The notes: generated by a model from the letters alone, not told the origin. Shown: positions 25,846 through 35,624, numbered from the stretch's first letter. The stretch is 64,000 nucleotides of DNA from CAVOAK01 sp963664465 (GCA_963664465.2 CAXXSU010000006.1:124001-188000), one strand, 5' to 3'. Translations and numbers: made by a program.

Positions 25846-27435
25846 TCACGAAATTTCATCGAAAGAGAGTGCTTTGACTTGAACGACATTCTCAAGTTCG
25901 CCTAGTCGCTCAAGCACATCACCGCCGATCGGCTCGTCCAGCAATATGATTGCCATTGCATCACCCCGGCGTTCCGCCCGCCCAAGGTGAAATGTAGCGA
26001 TATTTACCCCGGCATCGCCCAACGTTTGACCAACCTTGCCGATGGTACCTGGAATGTCATTGTTGCGGAGATAGAGCATGTGCCGGCCCACTTCTGCCTC
26101 GATGGGAATTCCGTTGACTTCGACAATTCTCGGCTTGTCGCCACCGAACAGCGTGCCCGAAACGGACCGCCGTCTACGCTGGGTCGTGACCGACAGACGA
26201 ATGAGCGTTTGATAGTCGCCCGGCTTCATGTTCTTGGTCTCGCTGACACTGATGTTTCGCTCGCGCGCTATCGTCGGCGCATTGACGATGTGAACGCGCT
26301 CGAGTTGCGGCGCCAACAGTCCCACCAGCGCAGCCGATACCAACGGGCGCGTGTTGAGCGTTGCGACCAGTCCCTCAAATGTGATCGAGACCTCCTCGAT
26401 TCCGGTCTCGGTCACCTGACCGGCAAAGCTGCCGAGTTGTTCCGCGAGGCGCATGTACGGCCTGAGTTTTGGCGCCTCCTCAGCACTAACGGACGGCATG
26501 TTAACGGTATTGGTCGCCGCCCCGCTCAACAAGAAATCGGACATTTGTTCGGCAATTTGGGTGGCAACATTTTCTTGCGCTTCCGAAGTCGCCGCACCTA
26601 GGTGCGGCGTAGCGACGACGTTTGACCGGCCGAACAGAACGTTTTCTATAGCCGGTTCAATCGAAAAAACGTCTACCGCGACGCCGGCGACCTGCCCGCT
26701 GTCGAGGGCATCGGCAAGAGCCTGCTCATCGACAAGCTCTGCGCGCGCGCAATTGATCAGGCGCAGGCCTTTTTTCGCTTTGCTGAGAGCCTTGGCGTCG
26801 ATCATGTTGCGCGTGTTGTCGGTCAGCGGCGTATGCAGAGTTATGAAGTCGCTACGTGCGAGCAACGCAGTTAGATCCACCATTTCGACTCCCAAGTCGG
26901 CGGCGCGTTCAGCCGACAAATAGGGATCGTAGACGATCACCCGCATTTTCAGTCCGACCGCGCGTTCCGCGACTATGGCGCCAATGTTTCCACAACCGAT
27001 AATGCCAAGCGTCTTGCCGGACAGCTCGACCCCCATAAACTTGGATTTCTCCCACTTCCCCGACTGAGTTGAGCTGTTGGCTTCGGGGATCTGACGGGCG
27101 AGCGCAAACATGAGAGCAAGTGCATGCTCGGCCGTGGTCGTCGCGTTGCCCGATGGCGCGTTCATAACAACGACGCCGGCCGAGGTTGCTGCTTCGAGAT
27201 CGATATTGTCGATGCCAACACCCGCGCGGCCAATGACCTTTAACACGTCCGCGTTCTTCAACGCCGCTTTGGTAACTTTGGTCGCCGAGCGAACAACCAA
27301 TCCGTCACAGTCCTTGAGTGCAGCCGCGAGCTCCGGTTCGCTTAGGCCGGTCCGGACGTCAACGTCGATACCGCGCTTTGAAAATGTTTCCTCGGCCCGT
27401 GGACTGAGTTTGTCGGCGATCAAAACCTTTGGCAA
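25846..27435 (-). CDS. serA: D-3-phosphoglycerate dehydrogenase
   Basis: A 529-residue enzyme if started at the TTG at 27435 (LPKVLIADKLSP), preferred because an AAGAGA ribosome-binding sequence precedes it, length matches the family, and the upstream frame to 27498 overlaps serC. The Rossmann motif is GIIGCGNIGAIVAERA. Catalytic residues lie in NCARAELVDEQ (Arg), VFSIEPA (Glu) and PHLGAATSEAQ (His). A substrate-binding intervening domain and a C-terminal ACT domain (VGRHMLYLRNNDIPGTIG) follow, so it is the long, serine-regulatable type. It oxidises 3-phosphoglycerate in serine synthesis, 11 bp downstream of serC. Confidence 0.95.
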   Translation of the reverse strand: MPKVLIADKLSPRAEETFSKRGIDVDVRTGLSEPELAAALKDCDGLVVRSATKVTKAALKNADVLKVIGRAGVGIDNIDLEAATSAGVVVMNAPSGNATTTAEHALALMFALARQIPEANSSTQSGKWEKSKFMGVELSGKTLGIIGCGNIGAIVAERAVGLKMRVIVYDPYLSAERAADLGVEMVDLTALLARSDFITLHTPLTDNTRNMIDAKALSKAKKGLRLINCARAELVDEQALADALDSGQVAGVAVDVFSIEPAIENVLFGRSNVVATPHLGAATSEAQENVATQIAEQMSDFLLSGAATNTVNMPSVSAEEAPKLRPYMRLAEQLGSFAGQVTETGIEEVSITFEGLVATLNTRPLVSAALVGLLAPQLERVHIVNAPTIARERNISVSETKNMKPGDYQTLIRLSVTTQRRRRSVSGTLFGGDKPRIVEVNGIPIEAEVGRHMLYLRNNDIPGTIGKVGQTLGDAGVNIATFHLGRAERRGDAMAIILLDEPIGGDVLERLGELENVVQVKALSFDEIS

Positions 27436-27446
27436 TTTACGTTCTC

Positions 27447-28604
27447 TTATGCGGCCTGGTTTCTGGCACTGACCTCCGAAAACGCCCAATCGAGCCAAGG
27501 CAAGAGCTCTTCGATATCGCTCAGCTCAACCGTGGCACCGGCCCAAATGCGCAAACCCGGGGGCGATTCATGATAGGCGTTGATATCGTAGGCGACGCCC
27601 TCCTCCGCCAGTAGATCGGCAATATGCTTCGGCGCAGCATTTCGATCCTCGCCGGTCAGTCCGCAAGCGTCGGCAAGCTTCAGACAAATCGACGTACACG
27701 AACGGATCGCTGGATCTTCGACAACGAATTCGATCCAGTTGGTCTTTTCCACCCATTGGGCGATCGCTGCAAGATTGCTTTCCGAGCGCTCTATCTGCGC
27801 CTCCAGCCCACCGATGCCTTCGGCCCAGCGCATCGCATCGAGCACGTCCTCGACACAAAGCAGCGAGGGTGTATTTATCGTCGCCCCTTGGAATATTCCC
27901 TCATTCAGCTTTCCATCTTTCGTCAGCCGGAACAATTTCGGCAGCGGCCAAGGTGGGACGTAGCTTTCAAGACGTTCGACCGCTCGCGGGCTCAAAACCA
28001 GCATGCCATGTGCGGCTTCACCGCCAAGCACCTTCTGCCACGACCAGGTTGTAACGTCGATCTTGGACCAGTCGATCCTCATTGCAAAGACAGCCGAGGT
28101 CGCATCACAGATCGTCAATCCCTCGCGGTCGGCCGATATCCAGTCGGCGTTGGGAACCCGGACGCCGCTTGACGTCCCGTTCCACGCAAATACGACGTCA
28201 TGCGAGAAATCGACCTCTGTCAGATCGGAAACCCGGCCAAATTCCGCTTCTAAGACCCGCGCATCGGAGATCTTCAGCTGATCGACGACGTCTACAGCCC
28301 AGCCGCCCCCGAAGGCATCCCAGGCAAGCACGTCGACGCCGCGTTGCCCCAACAGCGACCACAACGCAATTTCAAACGCGCCGGTGTCTGACCCCGCGAC
28401 AACACCAATTCGGTAGTCGTCGGGAATCTGTAAAAGCGCGCGTGTCTCATCGATGACGGCCGCTACTTTAGCGCTGGCGGCCTGCGAGCGATGGAGGCGT
28501 CCTACCGTAGCGTCAGCCAATACATCAAGCGACCAGCCCGGCCGTTTGGCGCACGGCCCGGACGAAAAGTAAGGAGACCGCGGACGCGCGTTGGGTTTGT
28601 TCAT
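27447..28604 (-). CDS. serC: Phosphoserine aminotransferase (alphaproteobacterial type)
   Basis: A 385-residue PLP enzyme. The N-terminus YFSSGPCAKRPGWSLD is characteristic of the alphaproteobacterial SerC subgroup. The PLP lysine is in TWSWQKVLGGEAAHG and the PLP Asp in CDATSAVFAMRIDW. It converts 3-phosphohydroxypyruvate to phosphoserine, the step after SerA. It is the first gene of the leftward serC-serA block, with a 170-bp leader containing a 7-bp-armed hairpin. Confidence 0.95.
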   Translation of the reverse strand: MNKPNARPRSPYFSSGPCAKRPGWSLDVLADATVGRLHRSQAASAKVAAVIDETRALLQIPDDYRIGVVAGSDTGAFEIALWSLLGQRGVDVLAWDAFGGGWAVDVVDQLKISDARVLEAEFGRVSDLTEVDFSHDVVFAWNGTSSGVRVPNADWISADREGLTICDATSAVFAMRIDWSKIDVTTWSWQKVLGGEAAHGMLVLSPRAVERLESYVPPWPLPKLFRLTKDGKLNEGIFQGATINTPSLLCVEDVLDAMRWAEGIGGLEAQIERSESNLAAIAQWVEKTNWIEFVVEDPAIRSCTSICLKLADACGLTGEDRNAAPKHIADLLAEEGVAYDINAYHESPPGLRIWAGATVELSDIEELLPWLDWAFSEVSARNQAA

Positions 28605-28628
28605 GTCCTTCGAACCTCGGAATCGGTC

Positions 28629-28646
28629 GTCACCAAAGGTGGTGAC
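28629..28646 (-). promoter_or_regulatory. Hairpin in the serC leader
   Basis: A perfect inverted repeat GTCACCA-AAGG-TGGTGAC, 25 bp upstream of the serC start codon. It could be an mRNA stem-loop or an operator. A serC leader motif has been described in alphaproteobacteria, but I cannot establish that this is it. Confidence 0.4.
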
Positions 28647-28774
28647 AAATCGGGCGCGAGCCTAACGCCGCCGCGACAACATGGTCAACGACGACACCTG
28701 TTCGTTCATGCGACATGGAGTCGCGATTCGATTCTGTTGCCTAGGAGGCCCAGAGGCTCAAATTTGCTAAGTGG

Positions 28775-29446
28775 CTACTCGGCCGCCGCGGCCGTGTCTT
28801 CCGCGTAGCGCGAATATGCGTTTATGAAAAACTCCGGTGGATTTGCGGCTTGATGGACTGCCGGCCGTTCGCGCATCGCTGCAACCCAGGCGTTGAGACG
28901 CGGGCAATCGTCGGGAATCGCAAGGCCACGGTAATGAGTGAGAGCTGCGAAGCGCTCGAACCAAGGCCAGAAGGCCACGTCGACCACGCTGATGGTGTCG
29001 CCCAGCCAATAGGGACTGGAGCCCAGCTTCTCCAAGCCGGATGCCTCAATGTAGCGCAAGGCTTCCAGCAATATTTCTGCCTTTTCCGGCCGCGCCGACG
29101 GATCGGTCTCGCGCAGTAGACCGCCGAACGCGGAAGTGAAACGAGTGTTGCAGTAGTCGACCCAAATTCGCGCCAGCGCACGGCGGCCCGGATCCGCTGG
29201 CACCATTGCCGGCGTCGGATATACCTCGTCGATATACTCGTTGACTATGGCCGACTCATAGATTTTGACATCGCCTTGTTCAAGTGCGGGGACCTTCGTG
29301 TAAAGCGACACACTGGCAAACCAATCGGGTTTATTGCTGAGATCGATCTCGATCAATTCGAAGTCGACCCCTTTCTCGTACAGCATGAGCCGGGAACGGT
29401 GCGCGAACGGGCATGAGTTCGAGCTGTAAAGCTTCAATTCGGACAT
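28775..29446 (-). CDS. Glutathione S-transferase family protein
   Basis: A 223-residue protein with the thioredoxin-like N-terminal domain (LKLYSSNSCPFAHRSRLMLY, Cys12 as in omega-class and SspA-like members), the cis-Pro strand KVPALEQGD, and ESAIVNEYIDE contacting glutathione. The helical C-terminal domain includes WLGDTISVVDVAFWPWFERF. A role in glutathione-dependent reduction or detoxification is likely; the substrate is unknown. It reads on the same strand as serC but lies upstream of it, so it may or may not share transcription. Confidence 0.88.
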   Translation of the reverse strand: MSELKLYSSNSCPFAHRSRLMLYEKGVDFELIEIDLSNKPDWFASVSLYTKVPALEQGDVKIYESAIVNEYIDEVYPTPAMVPADPGRRALARIWVDYCNTRFTSAFGGLLRETDPSARPEKAEILLEALRYIEASGLEKLGSSPYWLGDTISVVDVAFWPWFERFAALTHYRGLAIPDDCPRLNAWVAAMRERPAVHQAANPPEFFINAYSRYAEDTAAAAE

Positions 29447-29551
29447 GTCGGGTTTCCCCCTAGTCAGGTTTCAGGCGGAATGAATTTGAGAATTAGTTAA
29501 GAGTGACGGCGCGGCGGCCAAGATGCAAGGGGCAGTCGACATGCACACCTT

Positions 29552-29607
29552 TACAGACTGTTTAGGCAATCGTTCCGCCTACAGACTGTTTAGGCAATCG
29601 TTCCGCC
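29552..29607 (+). repeat. Perfect 28-bp tandem duplication
   Basis: The unit beginning TACAGACTGTTTAGGCAATC occurs at 29552-29579 and again at 29580-29607. It lies in the 230-bp gap between the GST and sua5 starts and may duplicate a regulatory site. Confidence 0.95.
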
Positions 29608-29677
29608 AAGTTGGTCGGAGTGTGTAGATCGTAGGTTGACTGGCAGGCGGGGCTCCGTCAAATGAAGATGTCCGCCG

Positions 29678-30628
29678 ATGATACAGACCTCGCCCATTCG
29701 TCCCCTAGACCCCGACAGCATCGCTGCAGCGGCCGAGACGCTCAAGGCCGGCGGACTCGTCGCCTTTCCAACGGAGACCGTTTACGGGCTCGGTGCCGAC
29801 GCCACCAACGATTTAGCGGTCGCAAGGATCTTTGAAACCAAAGGAAGACCACGCTTCAATCCCTTGATTGTACACCTGCCGGACCTAGAGAGTGCCGGCA
29901 CGGTCGCGCTCTTTGACAACCGGGCCGACGCCCTGGGCCGCAAATTCTGGCCTGGCGCATTGACGCTGGTGCTGGCGCGAAATCCAGACACCAAACTCTC
30001 TAAACTCACCAGCGCCGGCCTGCCGACCGTCGCGGTCCGCGTTCCCGCACACGACGGCGCGAGAATGCTGCTCAAAGAAGTCGCGCATCCCATCGCGGCG
30101 CCGAGCGCCAATAGGTCGGGCCGCATCAGCCCAACCACGGCAAGACATGTCGGCGACGAGTTTGGCGATGAGATCGCCGTTATTCTCGACGGCGGGCCCT
30201 GCCAAATCGGCGTCGAGTCAACGGTCGTCGACCTCTGCGGTGAGGCTCCGATCCTGCTGCGGCCCGGCGGGGTTCCTGTTGAGGCGTTGGAGGAGGCGTT
30301 GGGTCGGACGCTGAGCGTTGCGACGGACGACGCCGGAAAGCCGCGCGCACCGGGAATGGCGGGCCCCCACTATCGTCCCTCGCTGCCGATCCGCCTCGAC
30401 GCGACGGCGGCGATCCCGGGTGAGGCGCTTCTCGGCTTTGGTCCGAGCGATACCGCGACGCTCAATCTTTCCGCCTCGGCGGATCTACGAGAAGCCGCCG
30501 CCAACCTGTTTTCGCACCTCCATACACTCGACAACAAAAACTACACTGGCATCGCTGTGATGCCCGTGCCGGACCGCGGCCTCGGCCGCGCGATCAACGA
30601 CCGACTGCTCCGCGCTGCCGCGCCGTGA
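29678..30628 (+). CDS. L-threonylcarbamoyladenylate synthase (Sua5 type)
   Basis: A 316-residue protein with an N-terminal YrdC domain (GGLVAFPTETVYGLGADA; KGRPRFNPLIVH; PIAAPSANRSGRISPTTA; ILDGGPCQIGVESTVVDL) plus the extra C-terminal Sua5 domain, distinguishing it from the shorter TsaC. It makes threonylcarbamoyl-AMP from threonine, bicarbonate and ATP for the t6A37 modification of ANN-decoding tRNAs. The start is the ATG at 29678. It is read away from the GST, and the FAD dehydrogenase follows 143 bp later on the same strand. Confidence 0.93.
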   Translation: MIQTSPIRPLDPDSIAAAAETLKAGGLVAFPTETVYGLGADATNDLAVARIFETKGRPRFNPLIVHLPDLESAGTVALFDNRADALGRKFWPGALTLVLARNPDTKLSKLTSAGLPTVAVRVPAHDGARMLLKEVAHPIAAPSANRSGRISPTTARHVGDEFGDEIAVILDGGPCQIGVESTVVDLCGEAPILLRPGGVPVEALEEALGRTLSVATDDAGKPRAPGMAGPHYRPSLPIRLDATAAIPGEALLGFGPSDTATLNLSASADLREAAANLFSHLHTLDNKNYTGIAVMPVPDRGLGRAINDRLLRAAAP

Positions 30629-30771
30629 GTCTTATCGCACCCAGCTTTTCGTACGACAGATCGCGTTTGAGCACGCCTCCGATGCCGCGCCACTGCTCGC
30701 ATTACTTGTTGCCTTCCCATGTATGGGCTACATCCTTGGCGGGCAAACTCGCATGCAGACAAGGGATCGCC

Positions 30772-32205
30772 ATGGCACCCGATACCATCGGGACCGAATT
30801 CGCACCGGCACTCGAACGCATTAAAAAAATCGTTGGGCCCAAGGGTTGGAGCGATGATGAGGCGGAACTCAAGCCTTTGCTCCTCGATCAGCGCGGTTAT
30901 TACACCGGCCGGTGCGCGCTTTTAGTGCGGCCGGCGTCGACCGATGAGGTCGCGCAAGTCGTCGCGATCTGCGCCGAGCACGGAATCGCCATCGTTCCGC
31001 AGGGCGGTAATACTGGTGTGTGCGGCGGTGCAACGCCGCATTCCCACGGCCGTGAGATCCTCCTTACGCTTGGCCGCATGAACCGGGTGCGGGCGACCGA
31101 TCCGCTCAACTACACGATGACCGTTGAGGCCGGCTGCATCCTCGCCGATGTTCAGAAGGCGGCGGAGGCCATGGATCGACTGTTTCCGTTAAGCCTTGGT
31201 GCCGAGGGCTCATGCCAAATCGGCGGAAATTTGTCGACCAACGCCGGTGGCGTCGCCGTTCTACGGTACGGCAACATCCGTGACCTCGTGCTGGGATTGG
31301 AGGTCGTGCTGCCGGACGGCCAAGTTTGGAACGGATTGCGCGGACTGCGCAAGGACAACACCGGCTACGACTTGAAGCAGCTTTTTGTCGGCGCCGAAGG
31401 CACGCTCGGTATCATCACGGCTGCCGTCCTGAAACTATTTCCGTCGCCAAAAGATGTGCAGACGGCGTTTGCCGGACTAACGAGCCTTGATGCGTCGACC
31501 GAGCTGCTGACCCGCTCGCGCGCCGCGAGTGGCGACGCCGTGACGTCGTTCGAACTGATGCCGCGTATCGGGCTCGATTTTGCCCTCAAACACATTCCCG
31601 GTACCGTCGACCCCTTACAGGATAGGCACGACTGGTATGCCCTCATCGAATTCACCGGCGCCCGTGCCGATGGAAACATGCGCGACAGTATGGAAGCGCT
31701 GCTTGGCGAGGCTGCTGACGCGGGTCTGATCACCGATGCGACAATCGCCGCGTCGGAAAAGCAACACGACGAGATTTGGCGCAACCGTGAAGCTATGGTC
31801 GAAGCTCAGAATTTTGAAGGCACGAGCGTGCATCACGATGTGTCCGTGCCGGTTAGTCGTGTCCCGGAATTTATTCGTTTGGCGACCGACGCCGTCGCTG
31901 AGGCCGTACCCGGCATTCGACCGGTTTCGTTCGGCCATCTTGGTGACGGCAACATCCATTTCAACCTGTCACAGCCGACCGAGATGGACGGCGGCGCCTT
32001 TCGCGAACTGGCCCCAACGCTTAACCGAATTGTTCACGACATTGTTCACGCACTGGACGGTTCCTTCAGCGCGGAGCACGGTGTCGGACAGCTCAAGCGC
32101 GATGAGCTCACACATTATAAGAGTGCCCTCGAGGTCGACATGATGCGCCGCATTCGCGCTGCGATCGATCCGAACGGCCTTATGAACCCCGACAAGGTGC
32201 TGTAG
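30772..32205 (+). CDS. FAD-linked oxidase / D-2-hydroxyacid dehydrogenase (GlcD/D2HGDH-like)
   Basis: A 477-residue protein from the ATG at 30772, preceded by AAGGGA; the frame is open upstream to 30625 but overlaps sua5. The N-terminal FAD_binding_4 (PCMH) domain shows VPQGGNTGVCGGATP, LSLGAEGSCQIGGNLSTNAG and FVGAEGTLGIITAAVLKLFP. The C-terminal FAD-oxidase domain has SFGHLGDGNIHFN and SAEHGVGQLKRDEL, which supply metal/substrate ligands. It oxidises a D-2-hydroxyacid such as D-2-hydroxyglutarate or D-lactate; which one is not clear. It is 36 bp upstream of the acyl-CoA dehydrogenase, suggesting one transcript. Confidence 0.9.
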   Translation: MAPDTIGTEFAPALERIKKIVGPKGWSDDEAELKPLLLDQRGYYTGRCALLVRPASTDEVAQVVAICAEHGIAIVPQGGNTGVCGGATPHSHGREILLTLGRMNRVRATDPLNYTMTVEAGCILADVQKAAEAMDRLFPLSLGAEGSCQIGGNLSTNAGGVAVLRYGNIRDLVLGLEVVLPDGQVWNGLRGLRKDNTGYDLKQLFVGAEGTLGIITAAVLKLFPSPKDVQTAFAGLTSLDASTELLTRSRAASGDAVTSFELMPRIGLDFALKHIPGTVDPLQDRHDWYALIEFTGARADGNMRDSMEALLGEAADAGLITDATIAASEKQHDEIWRNREAMVEAQNFEGTSVHHDVSVPVSRVPEFIRLATDAVAEAVPGIRPVSFGHLGDGNIHFNLSQPTEMDGGAFRELAPTLNRIVHDIVHALDGSFSAEHGVGQLKRDELTHYKSALEVDMMRRIRAAIDPNGLMNPDKVL

Positions 32206-32241
32206 CGAGACGCGAGCGCACCGCACATTCGAGGACGATGT

Positions 32242-34029
32242 ATGGGCGGATATAAGGCACCGCTACACGACATGGCGTTCGTCATGAACGATCTCGGCGT
32301 GCTGAAAACCGTGGCCGATTTGCCGGGACACGAAGACCTGAACAGCGAACTCGTTGGCACCATCCTCGAAACGGCTGGCAGGTTTGCGGGCGATGTATTG
32401 GCGCCGCTCAATCATCCGGGCGATCAGCAGGGCTGCCGCATGGACGACGGCGTGGTGCACACGCCGGAAGGATTTAGCGAGGCTTACCGTGCATTTTCTG
32501 CCGACGGCTGGACCGGGCTCGCAGGCAGCACGACGCACGGCGGACAGGGTCTGCCGGCGCTCGTATCCATCGCGGCCAAGGAAATATGGGCGTCGGCGAA
32601 TATGGCTTGGTCACTGTGTCCAGCTTTATCCCAAGGTGCAATCGAGCTGCTCTCGGTCCTCGGCACAGAGAAGCAAAAAGACACCTACCTGCCGCATCTA
32701 ATTTCCGGCAAGTGGACCGGCACGATGAATCTGACAGAACCACAGGCCGGCTCCGACCTCGCGCAGCTTCGTTGCCAGGCGGTTCGCGACGGAGATCGCT
32801 ACCGGATACGCGGTCAAAAGATCTTCATCAGTTGGGGCGAACACGACATGGCCGACAACATCGTCCATCTGGTGCTTGCCCGCACGCCGGACGCGCCGGC
32901 CGGAGTTAAAGGCATCTCTTTGTTCATCGTGCCAAAACGGCTGATAGAGGACAGCGGCGAAGCCGGCGCAGCCAACGATGTGCGCTGCGTGTCCATCGAA
33001 CACAAACTTGGCATGCACGCGAGCCCAACCTGCGTCATGTCCTATGGCGACGGTGACGGTGCGATTGGCGAACTTATCGGCGAAGAGAACCGCGGCCTCG
33101 AGCATATGTTCACGATGATGAATTTGGAGCGCCTTGGCGTCGGCTTGCAGGGTCTGGCGATGGCCGAGCGCGCCTACCAGCAGGCACGGGATTTTGCTCT
33201 TGATCGCGTTCAGGGTCGATCACGCTCGCTTGCGGGAACAGATCCCGTAGCGATCATCAATCATCCCGACGTGCGCCGCATGCTGCTCACCATTCGTGCG
33301 AACATCGAGGCGATGCGGGCGGTGATTTACGCCGCCGCCGCACTGATAGACGTCGCTAAACAACACCCTGATACGGCGACCAGCACCACCGCGCAGAAGC
33401 GGCTGGACCTGATGACGCCCGTCGTGAAGGGATGGTGCACCGATCTCGGTGTCGAGCTTACCTCGCTGGCGCTGCAGGTGCATGGAGGCGTTGGTTATAT
33501 CGAAGAGACCGGTGCTGCCCAGTATCTCCGCGATGCGCGCGTTGCACCAATCTACGAAGGTACCAACGGCGTCCAGGCCATGGACCTGGTCGGACGCAAA
33601 GTCTTGCGCGATGGTGGCGAGGCTGCCTTCTCATTCATTCAAGAGGTCCGTGACGACGCGGAGAAATTGCCAGATGAGGCGGACACCGCTGTGATTCGCC
33701 GCCACCTGAACGATGCCGCAGACGCCCTGGAAAACGCCACCCGCTGGCTCGTCAAATGGGGCAGCGATGATCCCGCACGCGCTTATGCGGGTGCGACGCA
33801 TTACATGCGCCTGATGGGACAGGTAGCGGGCGGTGCCATGATGGCAAAGGTGGCGCTGGCTGCGCACAAGTGCTCCCAGCAGGGGCGCGAAAACACCGGC
33901 TTTTATCGCGCCAAACTCGTCATCGCGCGGTTCTTTGCCGAGAATATTCTCTCGCAATCAGCCGCCTTGCTGACGCCAATTTCCGAGGGACATTCGACCA
34001 TCATGTCGCTTTCGAGCGAAGAGTTCTAA
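32242..34029 (+). CDS. Acyl-CoA dehydrogenase, long form with C-terminal extension
   Basis: A 595-residue flavoprotein, about 200 residues longer than short-chain ACADs. It shows the FAD/substrate motifs NLTEPQAGSDLAQLRC and FISWGEHDMADNIVHLVLA, the catalytic-base region APIYEGTNGVQAMDLVGRK, and a C-terminal helical domain typical of the family that includes DmdC (3-methylmercaptopropionyl-CoA dehydrogenase) and other AcdA-like enzymes. It introduces a trans double bond into an acyl-CoA and passes electrons to ETF. The exact acyl chain is undetermined. It is convergent with folK, the stops seven bases apart. Confidence 0.9.
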   Translation: MGGYKAPLHDMAFVMNDLGVLKTVADLPGHEDLNSELVGTILETAGRFAGDVLAPLNHPGDQQGCRMDDGVVHTPEGFSEAYRAFSADGWTGLAGSTTHGGQGLPALVSIAAKEIWASANMAWSLCPALSQGAIELLSVLGTEKQKDTYLPHLISGKWTGTMNLTEPQAGSDLAQLRCQAVRDGDRYRIRGQKIFISWGEHDMADNIVHLVLARTPDAPAGVKGISLFIVPKRLIEDSGEAGAANDVRCVSIEHKLGMHASPTCVMSYGDGDGAIGELIGEENRGLEHMFTMMNLERLGVGLQGLAMAERAYQQARDFALDRVQGRSRSLAGTDPVAIINHPDVRRMLLTIRANIEAMRAVIYAAAALIDVAKQHPDTATSTTAQKRLDLMTPVVKGWCTDLGVELTSLALQVHGGVGYIEETGAAQYLRDARVAPIYEGTNGVQAMDLVGRKVLRDGGEAAFSFIQEVRDDAEKLPDEADTAVIRRHLNDAADALENATRWLVKWGSDDPARAYAGATHYMRLMGQVAGGAMMAKVALAAHKCSQQGRENTGFYRAKLVIARFFAENILSQSAALLTPISEGHSTIMSLSSEEF

Positions 34030-34036
34030 CGCGTCG

Positions 34037-34525
34037 CTAATCTTCCAACGGAAGGCGCACGGCGCCGTCGTCTCCGGGCAGCTCAATCAACATCTCTTCA
34101 ACCGACTTTCCGCTGATGGGATGGCGAAATCCGGCGGCAATATCGGCTAACGGACGCAGTACAAATGCACGCTCGGCGAGGCTCGGATGCGGCACCGTGA
34201 GGTCCGGCAGATCAATCCGCTCTTTACCGTAGAAAATAATATCCAAGTCGATGTGTCGTGGACCGTAGCGCGCCGAAAGTACGCGGCCGAGCGATGTCTC
34301 CAACGCTTTCATGCGCCTCAGCAATTCGATCGCCGCTAATGCTGTCGAACCGGCGACAACCATATTGAGAAACCGGGGCTGGTCTTCCACGTATCTCGGC
34401 TCGGTTTCGTAAATCGGCGACGTCTTCGTCACCTTGACAAAGTCGCGAAGTCCGGCAACCGCATGTTCGAGTTTTCGAGCGCGATCGCCAAGGTTGCTGC
34501 CTACGGCAATGAAGACGTCGGTCAC
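34037..34525 (-). CDS. folK: 2-amino-4-hydroxy-6-hydroxymethyldihydropteridine pyrophosphokinase
   Basis: A 162-residue HPPK of normal length: N-terminal VFIAVGSNLGDRARKLE, the pterin loop SPIYETEPRYVEDQPRFLNMV, and the signature RYGPRHIDLDIIFYG. It pyrophosphorylates the pterin alcohol before dihydropteroate synthase. It begins three bases after the folP stop, so the two are in one operon. Confidence 0.96.
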   Translation of the reverse strand: MTDVFIAVGSNLGDRARKLEHAVAGLRDFVKVTKTSPIYETEPRYVEDQPRFLNMVVAGSTALAAIELLRRMKALETSLGRVLSARYGPRHIDLDIIFYGKERIDLPDLTVPHPSLAERAFVLRPLADIAAGFRHPISGKSVEEMLIELPGDDGAVRLPLED

Positions 34526-34528
34526 AGC

Positions 34529-35422
34529 TTATTTTGCCGTCGGTCCGCCATCAGCGGGCGCATTCAAAATTGCGTCGGTCATACGGGCAATTCTCGTCAT
34601 CGCTTCGACATCGTGGACGCGGATGATATCCGCACCCCTCAGAATACCGATCGCGGACGCCGCTGCGGATCCCTCCAAGCGCTGATCGACCGGTACATCG
34701 AGCACGCGGCCGATAAAGGATTTGCGGCTGGCGCCGAGCAGCACCGGAAATCCGAGAGCCTTGATGCGGTCGATCTGATTGATGATGGCCAGGTTCTGGG
34801 TCACTGTTTTACCGAACCCGATGCCAGGATCGACGATGATCTGATCGTCGGGAACACCGGCCTCGCGCGCCGTTTCGACGAGTTGCAATATTTCGGCGCA
34901 GATGTCGACCATCAGGTCATCATAGACAGCGCCCAGATAGCTACCGCCAAGACGAGCGTCGAGCTCTACATCGTTTGGACGGCTTCGGTTGTGCATCAGA
35001 ATCACCGGGGCACCCCGCTCCGCCGTCAGAGCGGCCATCGCGGGATCGGCACGCAGGCCCCAGACATCGTTGACGATATGGGCTCCAGCATCAAGGGCCG
35101 CGGCGGCGACGTCTGCCTTGAAGCTATCGATTGAGACTACAGCACCCGGCAAAGTCGCCACGGCGGTGACAACGGGTATGACCCGCGCGACCTCCTCTTC
35201 GGCTGTGATCAGACGGGAACCGGGCCTGGTGCTTTCACCACCGATATCCAATATGTCGGCGCCGGCTGCGAGAAATCCGCGTGCCTGCTCGGTGGCGCGC
35301 TCGACTGTCTCGGCCTCCGAGACGAGGCCGTCGCCGGAGAACGAGTCCGGCGTGATGTTGAGAACGCCCATGACGAACGTTCTGGCGCCCCAATTGAAGT
35401 GTTCGACTAACTGCATGTTCAT
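34529..35422 (-). CDS. folP: Dihydropteroate synthase
   Basis: A 297-residue TIM-barrel enzyme. Signatures are FVMGVLNITPDSFSGDG, DILDIGGESTRPGSR, VSIDSFKADVAAAAL and PVLLGASRKSFIGRVL. It condenses p-aminobenzoate with the pterin pyrophosphate made by FolK, encoded directly downstream. The folB gene is divergent, 200 bp to the right. Confidence 0.96.
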   Translation of the reverse strand: MNMQLVEHFNWGARTFVMGVLNITPDSFSGDGLVSEAETVERATEQARGFLAAGADILDIGGESTRPGSRLITAEEEVARVIPVVTAVATLPGAVVSIDSFKADVAAAALDAGAHIVNDVWGLRADPAMAALTAERGAPVILMHNRSRPNDVELDARLGGSYLGAVYDDLMVDICAEILQLVETAREAGVPDDQIIVDPGIGFGKTVTQNLAIINQIDRIKALGFPVLLGASRKSFIGRVLDVPVDQRLEGSAAASAIGILRGADIIRVHDVEAMTRIARMTDAILNAPADGGPTAK

Positions 35423-35624
35423 TCAGAAGCAAGGAAATGCCGAGGCGGAATGCCGGCGCCTGCAGCCCCGAGCGGGACACTATCCATTCGCAGCCTAGCC
35501 ACGCAAGCACGCCTGCACGAGGTTCAATTTTCTGCTCCAGGAAAACGCAGTTGCCCCAAGCGGACGGGCGCATCATAATTGCGTCGGCGCAGCCCAAGTC
35601 GTACCAGGTACAAAGGATATAACC

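Noticed and set aside
29552..29607. Possible CRISPR-like repeat
   Set aside because: There are only two directly adjacent units with no spacer and no cas genes in the window.
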